A DNA stretch of 64,000 bases from Actinomycetota bacterium (GTDB lineage: Bacteria > Actinomycetota > Actinomycetes > S36-B12): assembly GCA_016870515.1 (NCBI GenBank), contig VGBL01000001.1, forward strand, positions 62,001 to 126,000. Reading direction: 5' to 3'. The notes under the pieces were generated by a model. That model saw only the letters and a program-made list of their open reading frames with translations. It was not told the origin of the DNA and ran no database searches. Below, in pieces: positions 9,914-20,959 of this stretch. The position numbers and the translations under genes were made by a program. Positions within the stretch are counted from its first letter, which is position 1; every line of letters starts with the position of its first letter.

Positions 9914-10058
9914 GGAACCTCCGACAGGTGAGGGCAGACCTTCCCATAGTGACGCATGGGCCCCCAGGATCGCTCCCGGTGACCCGCGGGAACCGCACCC
10001 GCGTGGCGATCAGACGGCTACCGTGGCCCCTGTCACAGCCTGGGCATGAGGAGGAATC

Positions 10059-12026
10059 GTGAGCGAGAGCGAGGCTTTGGCCAACCTGCTGCAGGAGGAC
10101 CGCACATTCGCGCCGAGCTCGGAGTTCGCCGCGCAGGCCAATGCCAAACCCGAGATGTACGACGAGGCCGCTCGTGACCGCCTCGCCTTCTGGGCAAAGC
10201 AGGCCGAACGGCTGAGTTGGGATACCCCGTGGAGCCAGGTACTTGACTGGTCCGCGGCGCCCTTCTCACGTTGGTTCGTTGACGGACGACTCAACGTCGC
10301 CTACAACTGTGTCGACCGACACGTCGAGGATGGCTATGGCGATCAGGTCGCCCTCTACTTCGAGGGAGAGCCGGGCGACACCCGTGCGGTCACCTACGCC
10401 GCACTCCACAAGGAGGTCTGCAAGGCGGCCAATGCGCTCACCGAGCTTGGAGTGCAGGCCGGCGATCGTGTTGCCATCTACATGCCGATGATCCCGGAGG
10501 CTGTGGTCGCGATGCTTGCATGCGCGCGCATCGGGGCACCCCACTCCGTCGTCTTCGCCGGCTTCTCGGCCGAGGCACTCCGCACGCGCATCGACGATGC
10601 ACAGGCCAAGCTCGTCATCACCGCCGATGGCCAGCATCGACGCGGGTCAGCGATGGCCCTCAAGCCGGCGGTCGACGATGCGGTTCAGCACGCTAACAGC
10701 GTGGAGCATGTCCTTGTCGTGCGCCGGACCGGCGAGCACGTCGACATGACCGAGGGCCGCGACGTGTGGTGGCACGTCTTGGTCGACCGGCAATCCGATC
10801 AGCACGCGCCGGAGGCCTTCGACAGCGAGCATCCCCTCTTCATCCTCTACACGTCGGGTACGACCGGTAAGCCCAAGGGGATCCTGCACACCACCGGCGG
10901 CTACCTGACGCAGACTTCCTTTACCCACTGGAATGTCTTCGACCTCAAGCCCGATACCGACATCTACTGGTGCACCGCCGACATCGGCTGGGTCACCGGT
11001 CATAGCTACATCGTTTACGGCCCGCTGTCCAACCGGGTCACGCAGGTGATCTACGAAGGCACACCCGACACCCCGCACAAGGGCCGATTCTGGGAGATCG
11101 TCGCCAAATACGGTGTCACGATTTTCTACACCGCACCGACGGCGATTCGCACCTTCATGAAGTGGGGCATCGAGTTCCCCGAGGCGCACGACCTTTCGTC
11201 GCTGCGACTCCTCGGCAGCGTCGGTGAGCCGATCAATCCCGAGGCCTGGATGTGGTATCGCGACGTCATCGGCGGCGACGAGTGCCCCATCGTCGACACG
11301 TGGTGGCAGACCGAGACCGGCGCCATCATGATCTCGCCGCTTCCCGGCGTCACCGCCACCAAGCCCGGTTCGGCCATGCGACCCCTGCCCGGCATCGGGG
11401 CAGCAGTGGTCGACGATCACGGCGACGAGGTGCAACTGGGCCACGGCGGCTACCTCGTTCTTACCGAGCCATGGCCGTCGATGCTGCGGGGCATCTGGGG
11501 CGACAACCAGCGCTACGTCGACACCTATTGGTCGCGTTGGCCGCAGTACTACTTCGCCGGTGACGGATCGAAGATCGACTCCGACGGTGCCATCTGGCTC
11601 CTGGGCCGCGTGGATGACGTGATGAACATCTCCGGTCACCGGATCTCGACCACCGAAGTGGAGTCCGCCCTCGTCTCGCACCCATCCGTTGCGGAAGCGG
11701 CCGTCGTCGGCGCAAATGACGACACCACCGGCCAGGCCATCTGCGCCTTCGTGATCCTGCGGGGCGGGGTCGAGGAAGGTGCCGACGGCTCGGAGTTCAT
11801 TCGAGAGCTCCGCGACCACGTGACTCACGAGATCGGCCCCATCGCCAAGCCTCGGCAGATCATGATCGTGTCTGAACTGCCCAAGACTCGGTCAGGCAAG
11901 ATCATGCGACGACTCCTGCGCGACGTTGCCGAAAACCGCTCGCTCGGTGATGTCACCACGCTCGCCGACCCTCAGGTCATGCACCTGATCTCTGTCGGAC
12001 TGCACAGCGGGGCTGGCGAGGACTAG
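10059..12026 (+). CDS. acs: Acetyl-CoA synthetase
   Basis: 655 aa; [66 protein letters not shown]. Confidence 0.95.
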   Translation: MSESEALANLLQEDRTFAPSSEFAAQANAKPEMYDEAARDRLAFWAKQAERLSWDTPWSQVLDWSAAPFSRWFVDGRLNVAYNCVDRHVEDGYGDQVALYFEGEPGDTRAVTYAALHKEVCKAANALTELGVQAGDRVAIYMPMIPEAVVAMLACARIGAPHSVVFAGFSAEALRTRIDDAQAKLVITADGQHRRGSAMALKPAVDDAVQHANSVEHVLVVRRTGEHVDMTEGRDVWWHVLVDRQSDQHAPEAFDSEHPLFILYTSGTTGKPKGILHTTGGYLTQTSFTHWNVFDLKPDTDIYWCTADIGWVTGHSYIVYGPLSNRVTQVIYEGTPDTPHKGRFWEIVAKYGVTIFYTAPTAIRTFMKWGIEFPEAHDLSSLRLLGSVGEPINPEAWMWYRDVIGGDECPIVDTWWQTETGAIMISPLPGVTATKPGSAMRPLPGIGAAVVDDHGDEVQLGHGGYLVLTEPWPSMLRGIWGDNQRYVDTYWSRWPQYYFAGDGSKIDSDGAIWLLGRVDDVMNISGHRISTTEVESALVSHPSVAEAAVVGANDDTTGQAICAFVILRGGVEEGADGSEFIRELRDHVTHEIGPIAKPRQIMIVSELPKTRSGKIMRRLLRDVAENRSLGDVTTLADPQVMHLISVGLHSGAGED

Positions 12027-12093
12027 CGGTAGCCTGATCCCGGTGTGCCGGGAAGTCTGGTCGGCGTGACATAGCCGCCTGCCAGGAGGACCC

Positions 12094-13425
12094 GTGACCG
12101 ACCGCGAGCTCTTCGCTCGGCCAGCCCTGAGCGAACGCCTCTGGCTACTGCGGGCCCTGCGCGGCGAGACCATCGGCGGTGTCCTGCTGCTCATCGCAGC
12201 CCTCATTGCCATCGTGTGGGTCAACTCACCGTGGGGTGACTCCTACATCGCTCTGGGCGACTACACCATCGGCCCCGCGGCGCTAGGACTCGACCTCAGT
12301 CTGTCGACATGGGCAGCGGATGCGCTGCTCGCGGTGTTCTTCTTCGTCGCAGGCCTCGAACTCAAACACGAGTTTACCCGCGGCACGCTCTCGCGCCCGG
12401 CCCAGGCTGCGGTCCCGGTGGCTGCCGCGATCGGCGGCATGGCCGTGCCGGCGATCATCTTCGCCATCATCGTTGCGGCAAGCGATCCGGGGGCGCTTCA
12501 AGGCTGGGCCGTGCCGATGGCCACCGACATCGCCTTCGCGCTCGCCGTGCTTGCAGTAGTCGGTCGTGGTCTGCCCATCGCACTTCGCGCCTTCTTGCTG
12601 ACGCTGGCGGTCGTCGACGACCTGGGTGCGATCACGATCATCGCGATCTTCTACTCCAAGGGATTCTCCGCTCTCTATCTCGTCCTTGCCCTCGTGCTCC
12701 TGGGCGCCTACTGGCTCCTCCAGCGACGCCGCGTGCGCTCGCCGTGGATCTACGTACCGCTCGTCATCGTGACGTGGTGGGCGGTCTTCCTGAGTGGCAT
12801 ACACGCCACCGTCGCCGGAGTCGCGCTCGCATTGCTTACGCGCGCGAAGATGAGTCCGGGGGACGATGAAATGGGCGTCGTCACCGAGCCACCGGTGGAT
12901 CGCCTGCAGCGCATGCTGCTGCCGTGGAGCGCAGGACTATGCGTACCCCTCTTCGCCTTTTTCGCAGCGGGTGTCGACCTTCGTAGCACGGGACTGATCG
13001 AGCCTCTGACATCGCCCGTCGCCATCGGCGTGCTCGCAGGACTGGTCATCGGCAAGCCCATCGGCGTGGTGGGCACAGCATGGGTGGTCGCACGATTCAC
13101 GCGTGCCAGCCTCAGCCCCGCGATCGGCTGGCGCGATATTGGCGCGATCGGGCTCCTCGCCGGCATCGGGTTCACCGTGGCACTGCTGATCACCGAACTC
13201 GCCTATTCCTCGTCGCCCGCTCAACTCGATGCGGCGAAGGTGGCGGTCTTCACTGCGTCGGTGGTGTCCGCGCTGCTCGCGAGCGGCGTGCTGCTTGCCC
13301 GCAATCGCCACTACCGCCGAGTCGCCCTCGTGGAGGAGGCGGATGCCGACGGAGACGGGATCCCAGACGTCTACCAGCGGCCTTCGTCGGGGGATGCGGG
13401 CCCCGGCGCACCCCGGACCGACTAG
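12094..13425 (+). CDS. nhaA: Na+/H+ antiporter NhaA
   Basis: GWAVPMATDIAFALAVL, LAVVDDLGAITIIAIFY, GIGFTVALLITELAY. Confidence 0.95.
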   Translation: MTDRELFARPALSERLWLLRALRGETIGGVLLLIAALIAIVWVNSPWGDSYIALGDYTIGPAALGLDLSLSTWAADALLAVFFFVAGLELKHEFTRGTLSRPAQAAVPVAAAIGGMAVPAIIFAIIVAASDPGALQGWAVPMATDIAFALAVLAVVGRGLPIALRAFLLTLAVVDDLGAITIIAIFYSKGFSALYLVLALVLLGAYWLLQRRRVRSPWIYVPLVIVTWWAVFLSGIHATVAGVALALLTRAKMSPGDDEMGVVTEPPVDRLQRMLLPWSAGLCVPLFAFFAAGVDLRSTGLIEPLTSPVAIGVLAGLVIGKPIGVVGTAWVVARFTRASLSPAIGWRDIGAIGLLAGIGFTVALLITELAYSSSPAQLDAAKVAVFTASVVSALLASGVLLARNRHYRRVALVEEADADGDGIPDVYQRPSSGDAGPGAPRTD

Positions 13426-13460
13426 CCTCCTCCCACGGCCCCGCAGTCGAGGAGGATCGG

Positions 13461-13919
13461 ATGGGTGATCTCACGCCGGGAGGCGATACCTCCCTCAAGG
13501 CGCTCGTTGCCGCAGCGGTTGCCGATCTCCAGCGACTCATTCGCGCGCAGATCCAGCTCGCCAAGCTAGAACTCCAGCAGACCGGGCGCAATGCCGCCAA
13601 GACGAGCGTGTTCTTGGCGGGTGCGCTCTCTATGGCTGCGACCGGCGGCCTGTTCCTCCTCGTGAGCATTGCCTACGTCCTGGTCGCCCTCGGCTTGCCG
13701 GTCTGGGCCGGATTCGGCATCGTCACGCTCTTCCTCTTCGTTATCGCCGGCGTTCTCGGACTCCTCGGCCGTAGAGAGGCCCAGCGCATCAAGGGTCCCG
13801 AACGCACGATGGCGCAGATAGAGAAGACGAAGGCGATGCTCTCCGGAGGCGGAGCAGCCGCCGGTGACGCGGTCGCCGCGCAGGCGGTCGCCGAGGTCCC
13901 GGCACCGCCGGGCACCTGA
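13461..13919 (+). CDS. Phage holin family (DUF1469/Phage_holin_3_6) membrane protein
   Basis: MGDLTPGGDTSLKALVAAAVADLQRLIRAQIQLAKLELQQ followed by two TM helices; ATG at 13461 after GGAGG. Confidence 0.8.
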   Translation: MGDLTPGGDTSLKALVAAAVADLQRLIRAQIQLAKLELQQTGRNAAKTSVFLAGALSMAATGGLFLLVSIAYVLVALGLPVWAGFGIVTLFLFVIAGVLGLLGRREAQRIKGPERTMAQIEKTKAMLSGGGAAAGDAVAAQAVAEVPAPPGT

Positions 13920-13921
13920 GC

Positions 13922-14842
13922 GTGCTGCTCGACCCCGAATCCGTTATCCACGCGCCCGGCCCGTGGACACACCGTGATGTATCCGCCAACGGATCCCGCT
14001 TCCACGTCGTCGAGGCTGGCTCCGGTCCCCCTGTCGTCCTGCTCCACGGCTTTCCGACCTTGTGGTGGACGTGGCGGCATCAGATGCGCTCGCTGGCCGA
14101 CGCCGGCTATCGCGTCGTGGCCATGGACCTGCGCGGCTACGGCGGCTCCGACCACACCCCGCACGGCTATGACCCCGTGACCCTGTCCAGCGACGTCGCC
14201 GGTGTCATCCGCTGCCTGGGTGAGCGCTCGGGCGTCATCGTCGGGCAGGGGTGGGGAGGACTCATCGCGTGGAGCATGGCCGTGCTCCAGCCAGATGTCG
14301 TCGACGGCATAGTGCCCGTCTCCATGCCTCATCCACGTCGCCTTCGCCGCGCCATCCTGCGCGATGCCATCCAGCGACGTCGCGCTCTCTACGCCATCGG
14401 CTTCCAGTGGCCTTTCCTACCCGAGCGTTCGCTGCAGGAGGACGACTGTGCGCGCATCGAGCGCATCCTGACCGACTGGTCGGGCACTCCCGGCTGGCCC
14501 GACGCCGAGACATCGCTGGCCTACCGCTCGGCCTTCGCACTGTGGCCCACTGCCCACTGTGCCGTTGAATACCACCGCTGGGCCGTACGATCGATGCTGC
14601 GCACCGACGGCGTGCGTTACGCCCGACGCATGGAGACCCCGATCCAGGTGCCGGTCCTGCATCTGCACGGCGAGCGCGACTCCTCCATTCTCCTGCGCAG
14701 CGCCGAGGGCTCGGGTGAATGGGTCAGTGGCGACTACGAATTCTGCGTGGTCGACGGCGTCGGCCACTTCCCCCAGGAAGAGGCCCCCGAGCGCTTCGAC
14801 GCCCTCTTGCAGAAGTGGCTCATGCAACTGCGCGACGCATGA
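13922..14842 (+). CDS. Alpha/beta hydrolase (epoxide hydrolase-like)
   Basis: VVLLHGFPTLWWTWRHQM, AMDLRGYGGSDHTPHGYD; GTG start. Confidence 0.85.
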   Translation: MLLDPESVIHAPGPWTHRDVSANGSRFHVVEAGSGPPVVLLHGFPTLWWTWRHQMRSLADAGYRVVAMDLRGYGGSDHTPHGYDPVTLSSDVAGVIRCLGERSGVIVGQGWGGLIAWSMAVLQPDVVDGIVPVSMPHPRRLRRAILRDAIQRRRALYAIGFQWPFLPERSLQEDDCARIERILTDWSGTPGWPDAETSLAYRSAFALWPTAHCAVEYHRWAVRSMLRTDGVRYARRMETPIQVPVLHLHGERDSSILLRSAEGSGEWVSGDYEFCVVDGVGHFPQEEAPERFDALLQKWLMQLRDA

Positions 14843-15228
14843 GCCCTCCTGCCGCGGAGAGGCCGCGCGATCGGCTCGGCCGACCGCTGGCCCGTGGTGC
14901 AGTCGGCTTCCCTCCTGCCCCGCCACGCACTGAGATCTCAGCCGGTGAAGCATCCGCGGAGGCGCGCGCATACCTCGCAGACGGATTGCCTTTCCACGCC
15001 CATGAGGTCCTGGAGATGCGCTGGCGATGCTGCCCCGACGATGAGCGCGAACTGTGGCGCGCCCTGGCGCAGGCCGCCGCCGGCGCCACCCATGCGGCAC
15101 GTGGCAATCCCATCGGCGAGCAGCGCCTGATGACGCGCGCGGCAGCCGCGATCGAGGCGTACGCCGGCCCGAATCCCATCGACATCACCCAACTCCTCGC
15201 CGATCTGGGCCTTCGGTCACCGGCCTAG
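14839..15228 (+). CDS. DUF309 domain protein
   Basis: GLPFHAHEVLEMRWRCCPDDERELWRALAQAAAG; ATGA overlap with upstream gene. Confidence 0.8.
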   Translation: MSPPAAERPRDRLGRPLARGAVGFPPAPPRTEISAGEASAEARAYLADGLPFHAHEVLEMRWRCCPDDERELWRALAQAAAGATHAARGNPIGEQRLMTRAAAAIEAYAGPNPIDITQLLADLGLRSPA

Positions 15229-16409
15229 TTGCGGCACGCGCCGGTGTCGACGGGCGTGACCGAGGTACGCCCGGCATCGGCGACTGCTGCTGCCTGCTCG
15301 GCTGTGATCGCATAGCCGGTATCGGGCTCACCAAGGCCGGCTGCGAAGACAACCCCGAAGACGCGTCCCCTCGGTGAGAGCAGCGGCCCGCCCGAATTGC
15401 CGGGCACGACGGTGCCGCGGAAGGAGAAGACCTCGCGCACTACTCCCGACCTTCCGTAAATGTCCTCTCCTCGCGCATTGATGCGCGCGCGCACGCGCGC
15501 CGGCTCGGCCACGAGGTCCCCTCCGCCAGGGAAACCGGCGACGACCGCGGAGTCTCCGGTGTCAGGGACGCGCGCGGCGAATGCCAGCGGGAGTGCTGGA
15601 AGCCCAGGCACATGGATCACCGCGAGGTCGATGCGCAAGTCGATGGCGACGACCGTGCCCTCATATCGCGTGGGATCGCCGGGGATGACGACGCGGGGAG
15701 ACATCGATCCCGCCACGACATGCGCGTTGGTGAGCACGCGATCGGTGGCATAGACGAAGCCTGACCCCACGACATTTGACTCGCAGGCACTCGCACTCAC
15801 CTTCGCCAGGGATGGCCACGCTGCGCGCACAGCCGGGTCGCGCAGAAGGGCCGGGTTGGGAGCTGGCACCTCGGGGCCGGCGTACTGGCCGAAGCCCGAG
15901 AAGACACGCGGCAGTCCGGACGCGTCCACGGCATTGCGCAGACCGGAGAACGCGTTGCGAGCGGCATCGGGAACGGCGCGGTCGATCGTGGAGAGGATGA
16001 GCGACGTGCGCACCTCGCGTGCCACGCCGAGGTTGGGTAGAAGGCCGACCGCGGTGGCGATGATCCATAGGACGACCGCTAGGGCCACGACGTTGAGTGC
16101 GGCTCCTCCAGCACTGTCCATGGTGCGCGCACCGGTCCACGTGATGCCCGCACGCAGGGAGCGGCCGGCCATCGTGGCCAGGGCCTGGCCGACGAGCGCG
16201 CAGGCGAGGATGCCAAGGGCAAGCAGCACGGCACCGGTGAACCCGGGCATGCCGAATCCCTCGATCACGCGAGGCAGCACGAGCGCAGCCCCGAGGCCTC
16301 CCACCAGGAAGCCCGCGAACGAGAACAGCCCGGCCACGAAGCCCTGGCGCCAGCCCGTCAACGCAAACACGGTGACCGCCAGGAGGACCAGCACATCGAT
16401 TGCGTTCAT
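15225..16409 (-). CDS. marP: MarP-like membrane serine protease (CvpA + trypsin-like)
   Basis: CvpA-like N-terminus; GSGFVYATDRVLTNAHVVAG, RIDLAVIHVPGL, GTVVPGNSGGPLLSPRG catalytic triad motifs. Confidence 0.9.
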   Translation of the reverse strand: MNAIDVLVLLAVTVFALTGWRQGFVAGLFSFAGFLVGGLGAALVLPRVIEGFGMPGFTGAVLLALGILACALVGQALATMAGRSLRAGITWTGARTMDSAGGAALNVVALAVVLWIIATAVGLLPNLGVAREVRTSLILSTIDRAVPDAARNAFSGLRNAVDASGLPRVFSGFGQYAGPEVPAPNPALLRDPAVRAAWPSLAKVSASACESNVVGSGFVYATDRVLTNAHVVAGSMSPRVVIPGDPTRYEGTVVAIDLRIDLAVIHVPGLPALPLAFAARVPDTGDSAVVAGFPGGGDLVAEPARVRARINARGEDIYGRSGVVREVFSFRGTVVPGNSGGPLLSPRGRVFGVVFAAGLGEPDTGYAITAEQAAAVADAGRTSVTPVDTGACRN

Positions 16410-17095
16410 GCGAGGTCCTCGGTGGCATCAGGCTCGAGGTCGGTGATGCGACTTTCGTCCCACGGCTGACTCCATCGGGCCAGATCCAGCATCCCGGAGA
16501 GCAGACCAGCCGTGAAACCCCACACCAGCAGCCCGCGCACCGCGAAGCCGAGGCCGACGTAGCCTGATGGATGTCGCACGCGCGTGCGATTGGCCGGATC
16601 GACGAGTTCGGCGATGGGAATCCGGTGAACGCTCGCCACCTCGGTCACGTCGACCGCACTCACGGGCGTTGGATCGCGCCACCACGCTAGGACCGGGGTG
16701 ACGACGAAGCCGGATACCGGGACCCACAGGTCGGGAACGAGTCCAAAGACGTCGACGCCAGTTGAATCAAGGCCGGTCTCCTCGTGTGCCTCCCGCAGTG
16801 CCGCCGCAATGGCATCGACATCACCGGGGTCGACGGCGCCTCCCGGCAAGGCCGGCTGGCCGGCGTGCGCGCGCATGTCGGCCGACCTCTCGATGATGAG
16901 CACGTCGGGCCCGTCGGACCCCTCGCCCAGGAGCATGAGCACGGCCGCTGCGCGACCTCCCTCGGGCGGAGGGAGGAAGCGCGTGAGGTCCTCTCCTCGA
17001 AGGGTCGGCAAGCGCTGGGCGAGAGGTTGGAGCCAGTAGGGCACCTCGACATCCTCGAAGCGCCATCCCCATCGAGCGTCGCGTTGGACCGTCAT
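16406..17095 (-). CDS. NUDIX hydrolase (CoA pyrophosphatase-like)
   Basis: [26 protein letters not shown] Nudix box; start at 17095 gives overlap with nth. Confidence 0.85.
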   Translation of the reverse strand: MTVQRDARWGWRFEDVEVPYWLQPLAQRLPTLRGEDLTRFLPPPEGGRAAAVLMLLGEGSDGPDVLIIERSADMRAHAGQPALPGGAVDPGDVDAIAAALREAHEETGLDSTGVDVFGLVPDLWVPVSGFVVTPVLAWWRDPTPVSAVDVTEVASVHRIPIAELVDPANRTRVRHPSGYVGLGFAVRGLLVWGFTAGLLSGMLDLARWSQPWDESRITDLEPDATEDLA

Positions 17096-17850
17096 CCGCG
17101 ACCCTCCGAGCGCAGCAGGCGAGCAGCCTCCGCCGGATCGGTCGGACCCTCGCCGTAAGACGGGCACGCCTTTGCAACCGGGCACGCTCCGCAAGCAGGA
17201 CGTCGTGCATGGCAGCAGCGCCGTCCGTGCCAGATGATGCGATGCGACAGGTCGGTCCATTCATCACGCGGAAAGAGCGCCATGAGATCGGCCTCGGTGC
17301 GGTCGGGGTCGTCGTAGGTCGTCCAACCAAGTCGACGGGCCAGGCGTGCCACATGCGTGTCAACGGTGATCCCCGGGGTGGCAAATGCGTTGCCGAGCAC
17401 GACGTTGGCCGTCTTGCGACCGACTCCCGGCAACGTGACAAGATCGTCGAGTCGATCAGGCACCTCCCCGCCGAAGCGATCGCATAGAGCCTGGGCAATG
17501 CCCTGGATGGAGGCTGCCTTCGCCCGGAAGAACCCCGTGGACTGGATGAGCGCCTCCAGCTCGCCGCGATCCGCCGCCGCATAGGCGGCGGCATCGGGAT
17601 AGCGGGCGAAGAGGGGTGGAGTGACCAGGTTGACGCGCTTATCAGTGCACTGGGCCGACAGCACGGTCGCCATGAGCAGCTCCAGCGGCGTGGTGAAGTC
17701 GAGCTCACAGTGCGCGTCGGGATAGGCCTGTGCTAAGGCCCTTGCCACGCGGCGGGCACCGCGCACGGTGGCCGTGTCGGGCTTCGCCGCGCGCGCGACG
17801 GTCGACCGGGCGGGCACCGCACCAGGGTACGTCTCCCCCACCGCGCGCAA
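17092..17850 (-). CDS. nth: Endonuclease III
   Basis: [17 protein letters not shown] Hh[36 protein letters not shown] Fe-S cluster. Confidence 0.95.
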   Translation of the reverse strand: MRAVGETYPGAVPARSTVARAAKPDTATVRGARRVARALAQAYPDAHCELDFTTPLELLMATVLSAQCTDKRVNLVTPPLFARYPDAAAYAAADRGELEALIQSTGFFRAKAASIQGIAQALCDRFGGEVPDRLDDLVTLPGVGRKTANVVLGNAFATPGITVDTHVARLARRLGWTTYDDPDRTEADLMALFPRDEWTDLSHRIIWHGRRCCHARRPACGACPVAKACPSYGEGPTDPAEAARLLRSEGRG

Positions 17851-17920
17851 CCACGGCGATGCTCCCCCTACGCAGCGGAGCCCTCACGGATGCGACAGAC
17901 TGTCCGTGGAAGGAGTTCAC

Positions 17921-18595
17921 ATGGACGACGCGCTCATGCAGGCACCGCTCTTCTCCGCCCTTGACACCGAGGCGGCTACCGCGCTGCGCGCGTCCATGGT
18001 CGAGTTCCGCGTGGCGCGCGGAGACGCCATTTTCTCCGAGGGCGAGCCCGGCGATCGCATGTACGTGATCCTCGACGGCAAGGTCAAGCTCGGGCAGACC
18101 TCGACCGATGGACGCGAGTCGCTCCTCGCTGTGCTGGGCCCCGGAGAGGTCTTCGGCGAGCTCTCACTCTTCGATCCCGGCCCGCGCACCGCCACCGCCA
18201 CGGCGGTGACCGACGTCGTGGTGATCGGACTGGGTCACGACAACCTCCGCCCCTGGCTCGCGGGTCGACCCGAGGTTGCCGAGTCGCTCCTGCAGGCGCT
18301 GGCCCAGCGACTTCGCCGTACCAACGAGACCCTGGCCGACCTCGTCTTCTCCGACGTGCCCGGTCGCGTCGCCAAGTTGCTGCTCGAGCTCGCCGACAAG
18401 TTCGGCCAGCCCGGTCCAGACGGGGTCCTGGTGCACCATGACCTCACTCAGGAAGAACTCGCCCAACTCGTCGGAGCATCACGCGAGACCGTCAACAAGG
18501 CGCTTGCCGACTTCACGCAGAGGGGATGGATCGTGGTCGATCAACGCGAGGTCGTGCTCGTCGACATGGAGCGCCTAGCGCGCCGCGCCCGCTAG
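17921..18595 (+). CDS. Crp/Fnr family transcriptional regulator (mycobacterial CRP-like)
   Basis: cNMP-binding GEVFGELSLFDPGPRTATATA; HTH LTQEELAQLVGASRETVNKALADF; ATG 17921 after AAGGAG. Confidence 0.92.
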   Translation: MDDALMQAPLFSALDTEAATALRASMVEFRVARGDAIFSEGEPGDRMYVILDGKVKLGQTSTDGRESLLAVLGPGEVFGELSLFDPGPRTATATAVTDVVVIGLGHDNLRPWLAGRPEVAESLLQALAQRLRRTNETLADLVFSDVPGRVAKLLLELADKFGQPGPDGVLVHHDLTQEELAQLVGASRETVNKALADFTQRGWIVVDQREVVLVDMERLARRAR

Positions 18596-18597
18596 GC

Positions 18598-19398
18598 CTA
18601 GCCGCCGCCCTCCAGGTAGTGAAGCTGCGCTCGCGTGGAGAGAAGTGCCGCCCACCTCACGTGATCGGTCACGTCGGCATAGACGACATCGACCACCTCC
18701 TCCGGCGTACGACGCCCCCCATCCCACGCGACCCTTACCTGCTCCAGGCGCGCATGACGATGCTCGAGATAGGCATCGATGACCGCGACCGGATTCGCAA
18801 GCCGTGGTCCGTGACCGGGAAGCAGCACGGTGGCATTCCACATCTGGGCGTGCTCGCGCAGCGTGCGCAATGACCGCAGGTAGTCGCCGAGGTCGCCATC
18901 GGGCCACGCAACCACGGTGGTACCGCGGCCGAGCACGGTGTCACCGGTGAGGATCGCGCCATCCTCTGGCACGTAGAAGCACAGGCAGTCGGCAGTGTGG
19001 CCCGGCGTAGCGAGCACCCGCAACTCGACCCCGCCGACGCTGACGACGGTGCCGGGCTGGAGACCCTCGCCGCCGAGCACCTGCTTGGGGTCGAGGGCGC
19101 GCACGGGCGCGCCGGTCATGTCATGCAGGGCCCGGGCGCCCTGCGCGTGGTCAGGATGCCCGTGGGTGAGCAGGATCTCGGCGATGCGGCCGTCGGCGGC
19201 ATCGACGAGCGCAAGCAGGTGGCCGACATCGTCGGGTCCCGGATCGATGACGACGTAGGGACCGGTGCCGACGAGCCATGTGTTGGTGCCATCGAGTGTC
19301 ATCGGGCTCGGGTTGGGCGCCAGGACGCACCGGAGCCGTGCACTGACGACTCCCCCGCTCCAGGGTTCATCCGAGCCAATGACCGGCAGGCCACTCAC
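18598..19398 (-). CDS. MBL-fold metallo-hydrolase
   Basis: LLTHGHPDHAQGARAL, ATPGHTADCLCFY, GDTVLGRG. Confidence 0.9.
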   Translation of the reverse strand: MSGLPVIGSDEPWSGGVVSARLRCVLAPNPSPMTLDGTNTWLVGTGPYVVIDPGPDDVGHLLALVDAADGRIAEILLTHGHPDHAQGARALHDMTGAPVRALDPKQVLGGEGLQPGTVVSVGGVELRVLATPGHTADCLCFYVPEDGAILTGDTVLGRGTTVVAWPDGDLGDYLRSLRTLREHAQMWNATVLLPGHGPRLANPVAVIDAYLEHRHARLEQVRVAWDGGRRTPEEVVDVVYADVTDHVRWAALLSTRAQLHYLEGGG

Positions 19399-20264
19399 GC
19401 GGCCCCCGTGCCATGCACTTCAGAGCCCGCGGGCTCGCTGTCGAGAGCCAGGACCACCGACCCGTTACGAACATCGATGACATCCCACCGGATGTCTCCC
19501 GATTCATCGATTCGCGCCCGGGGCATGAGAGGGCGCACATCGCGCGACGACGCCGCGGCGAGCACGCTGGGAGCATCGGCGAAGGGCAGCAGGTCCATCA
19601 GCGTGGCGGCCGTCGGGGGAAGCATCGGCAGGCGCCCCTCGCCGTAGGCGACCATCGCGTCGGATGGCGTCTCCCATCGCACGTCGTCTGCCTCGCCACT
19701 CACGTCTCGGGCCTGCTGACCGCTCGGGACGGTCGCGACGAAGAAGCGAACGTCGTAGCGACGTGACTCGATCTCGGGGGTCACCCAATGCGTCCACAGC
19801 GTCAGGAGAGCGGGGTCCAGGGCCAGGCCTCGCCGGGCAAGGACATCGGGCAAGGCAGCACTACAGGCATGCACTGCCGCCCGGTCGTCCTCCCAGAGCG
19901 CATCCTCGCGAGGAAGCTCGCCGTGCGCGTCTACCGCGAGCAGCACGCCGGTTTCCTCGAACAACTCGCGCACCGCACACACGATCAGGCCCCTCGCCAG
20001 CCCCTCGTCGGCAGTCATGCGGGCCGAGTCGAGGGCATCACCGGTCCAGGCCATCCCGCTGACGAGATCGGCATCATCTATGCGGCCGCCGGGGAAGACA
20101 TACATGCCGGCCGCAAAGGCCATCGTGGAAACCCGGCGCATCAGCAAGGTCTGGAGTGCTCCGGAGTCCCGCAGGAGGACGACCGTGGTGGCATCTCGCA
20201 GCGGAGGGGGTTGCCACTCTCCGGCGAGAAGCGCATGCACGCGCTCGCTCACGTGCGACGGCAT
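19395..20264 (-). CDS. NUDIX family hydrolase
   Basis: MYVFPGGRIDDAD...ARGLIVCAVRELFEETGVLLA. Confidence 0.85.
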   Translation of the reverse strand: MPSHVSERVHALLAGEWQPPPLRDATTVVLLRDSGALQTLLMRRVSTMAFAAGMYVFPGGRIDDADLVSGMAWTGDALDSARMTADEGLARGLIVCAVRELFEETGVLLAVDAHGELPREDALWEDDRAAVHACSAALPDVLARRGLALDPALLTLWTHWVTPEIESRRYDVRFFVATVPSGQQARDVSGEADDVRWETPSDAMVAYGEGRLPMLPPTAATLMDLLPFADAPSVLAAASSRDVRPLMPRARIDESGDIRWDVIDVRNGSVVLALDSEPAGSEVHGTGAA

Positions 20265-20275
20265 GCGCGGAATGC

Positions 20276-20746
20276 TCAGTCGGCCACCTCGAGGACCATT
20301 TCGACCTCGACCGGAGCGTTGAGCGGGAGCGCAGCGACCCCCACGGCTGAGCGCGCATGGCGCCCGCTGTCGCCGAAGATCTCCTGTAGAAGCTCGCTCG
20401 CACCATTGATGACCCCGGGCTGGCCGGTGAACGTCGGCGCGCTGGCCACAAAGCCGACGACCTTGACGACGCGAGTGACGCGATCGAGGCTTCCGATGAT
20501 GGACTGCGCGGCTGCCAGGGCATTGATGGCCGACTGTCGAGCGCAGTCCTTGGCGATATCTGCGTCGACATCGGACCCGACCAGGCCTTCGGCGATCATC
20601 GCGCCATCGCGCATGGGCAACTGGCCCGAGGTGTAGACGTAGCGGCCGGTGACGACGGCGGGCACATAGGCGGCAACGGGGGGCACGACCTGCGGGATGG
20701 TGATGCCAAGCTCGGCAAGGCGCTGGGTCGCCGATGTCATGTGCAC
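20276..20746 (-). CDS. RidA family protein
   Basis: VVTGRYVYTSGQLPMRDG...LNAPVEVEMVLEVAD. Confidence 0.9.
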   Translation of the reverse strand: MHMTSATQRLAELGITIPQVVPPVAAYVPAVVTGRYVYTSGQLPMRDGAMIAEGLVGSDVDADIAKDCARQSAINALAAAQSIIGSLDRVTRVVKVVGFVASAPTFTGQPGVINGASELLQEIFGDSGRHARSAVGVAALPLNAPVEVEMVLEVAD

Positions 20747-20749
20747 TCC

Positions 20750-20905
20750 TTAGTTGAGCGGCCGCTTGAGGTAGGCCACCATGCTCTCGGGGTTGGGGCC
20801 GGGCACTACCTGCACCAGCTCCCAGCCATCCGCACCCCAGGTATCAAGGATCTGCTTGGTTGCGTGGATGAGGAGCGGAACCGTCGCGTACTCCCAAGTG
20901 GTCAT
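20750..20905 (-). CDS. DUF4177 small protein
   Basis: Manual translation: MTTWEYATVPLLIHATKQILDTWGADGWELVQVVPGPNPESMVAYLKRPLN; not in ORF track because it is 51 aa. Confidence 0.8.
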   Translation of the reverse strand: MTTWEYATVPLLIHATKQILDTWGADGWELVQVVPGPNPESMVAYLKRPLN

Positions 20906-20959
20906 GGGCCGACCCTAGTACGCCGGGTCGAGTCAGCCGCGACCACGTAGGCTCATGCG

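Noticed and set aside
13461-13919. Phage holin-family protein as a prophage sign
   Set aside because: Chromosomal actinobacterial membrane protein family; no other phage genes nearby
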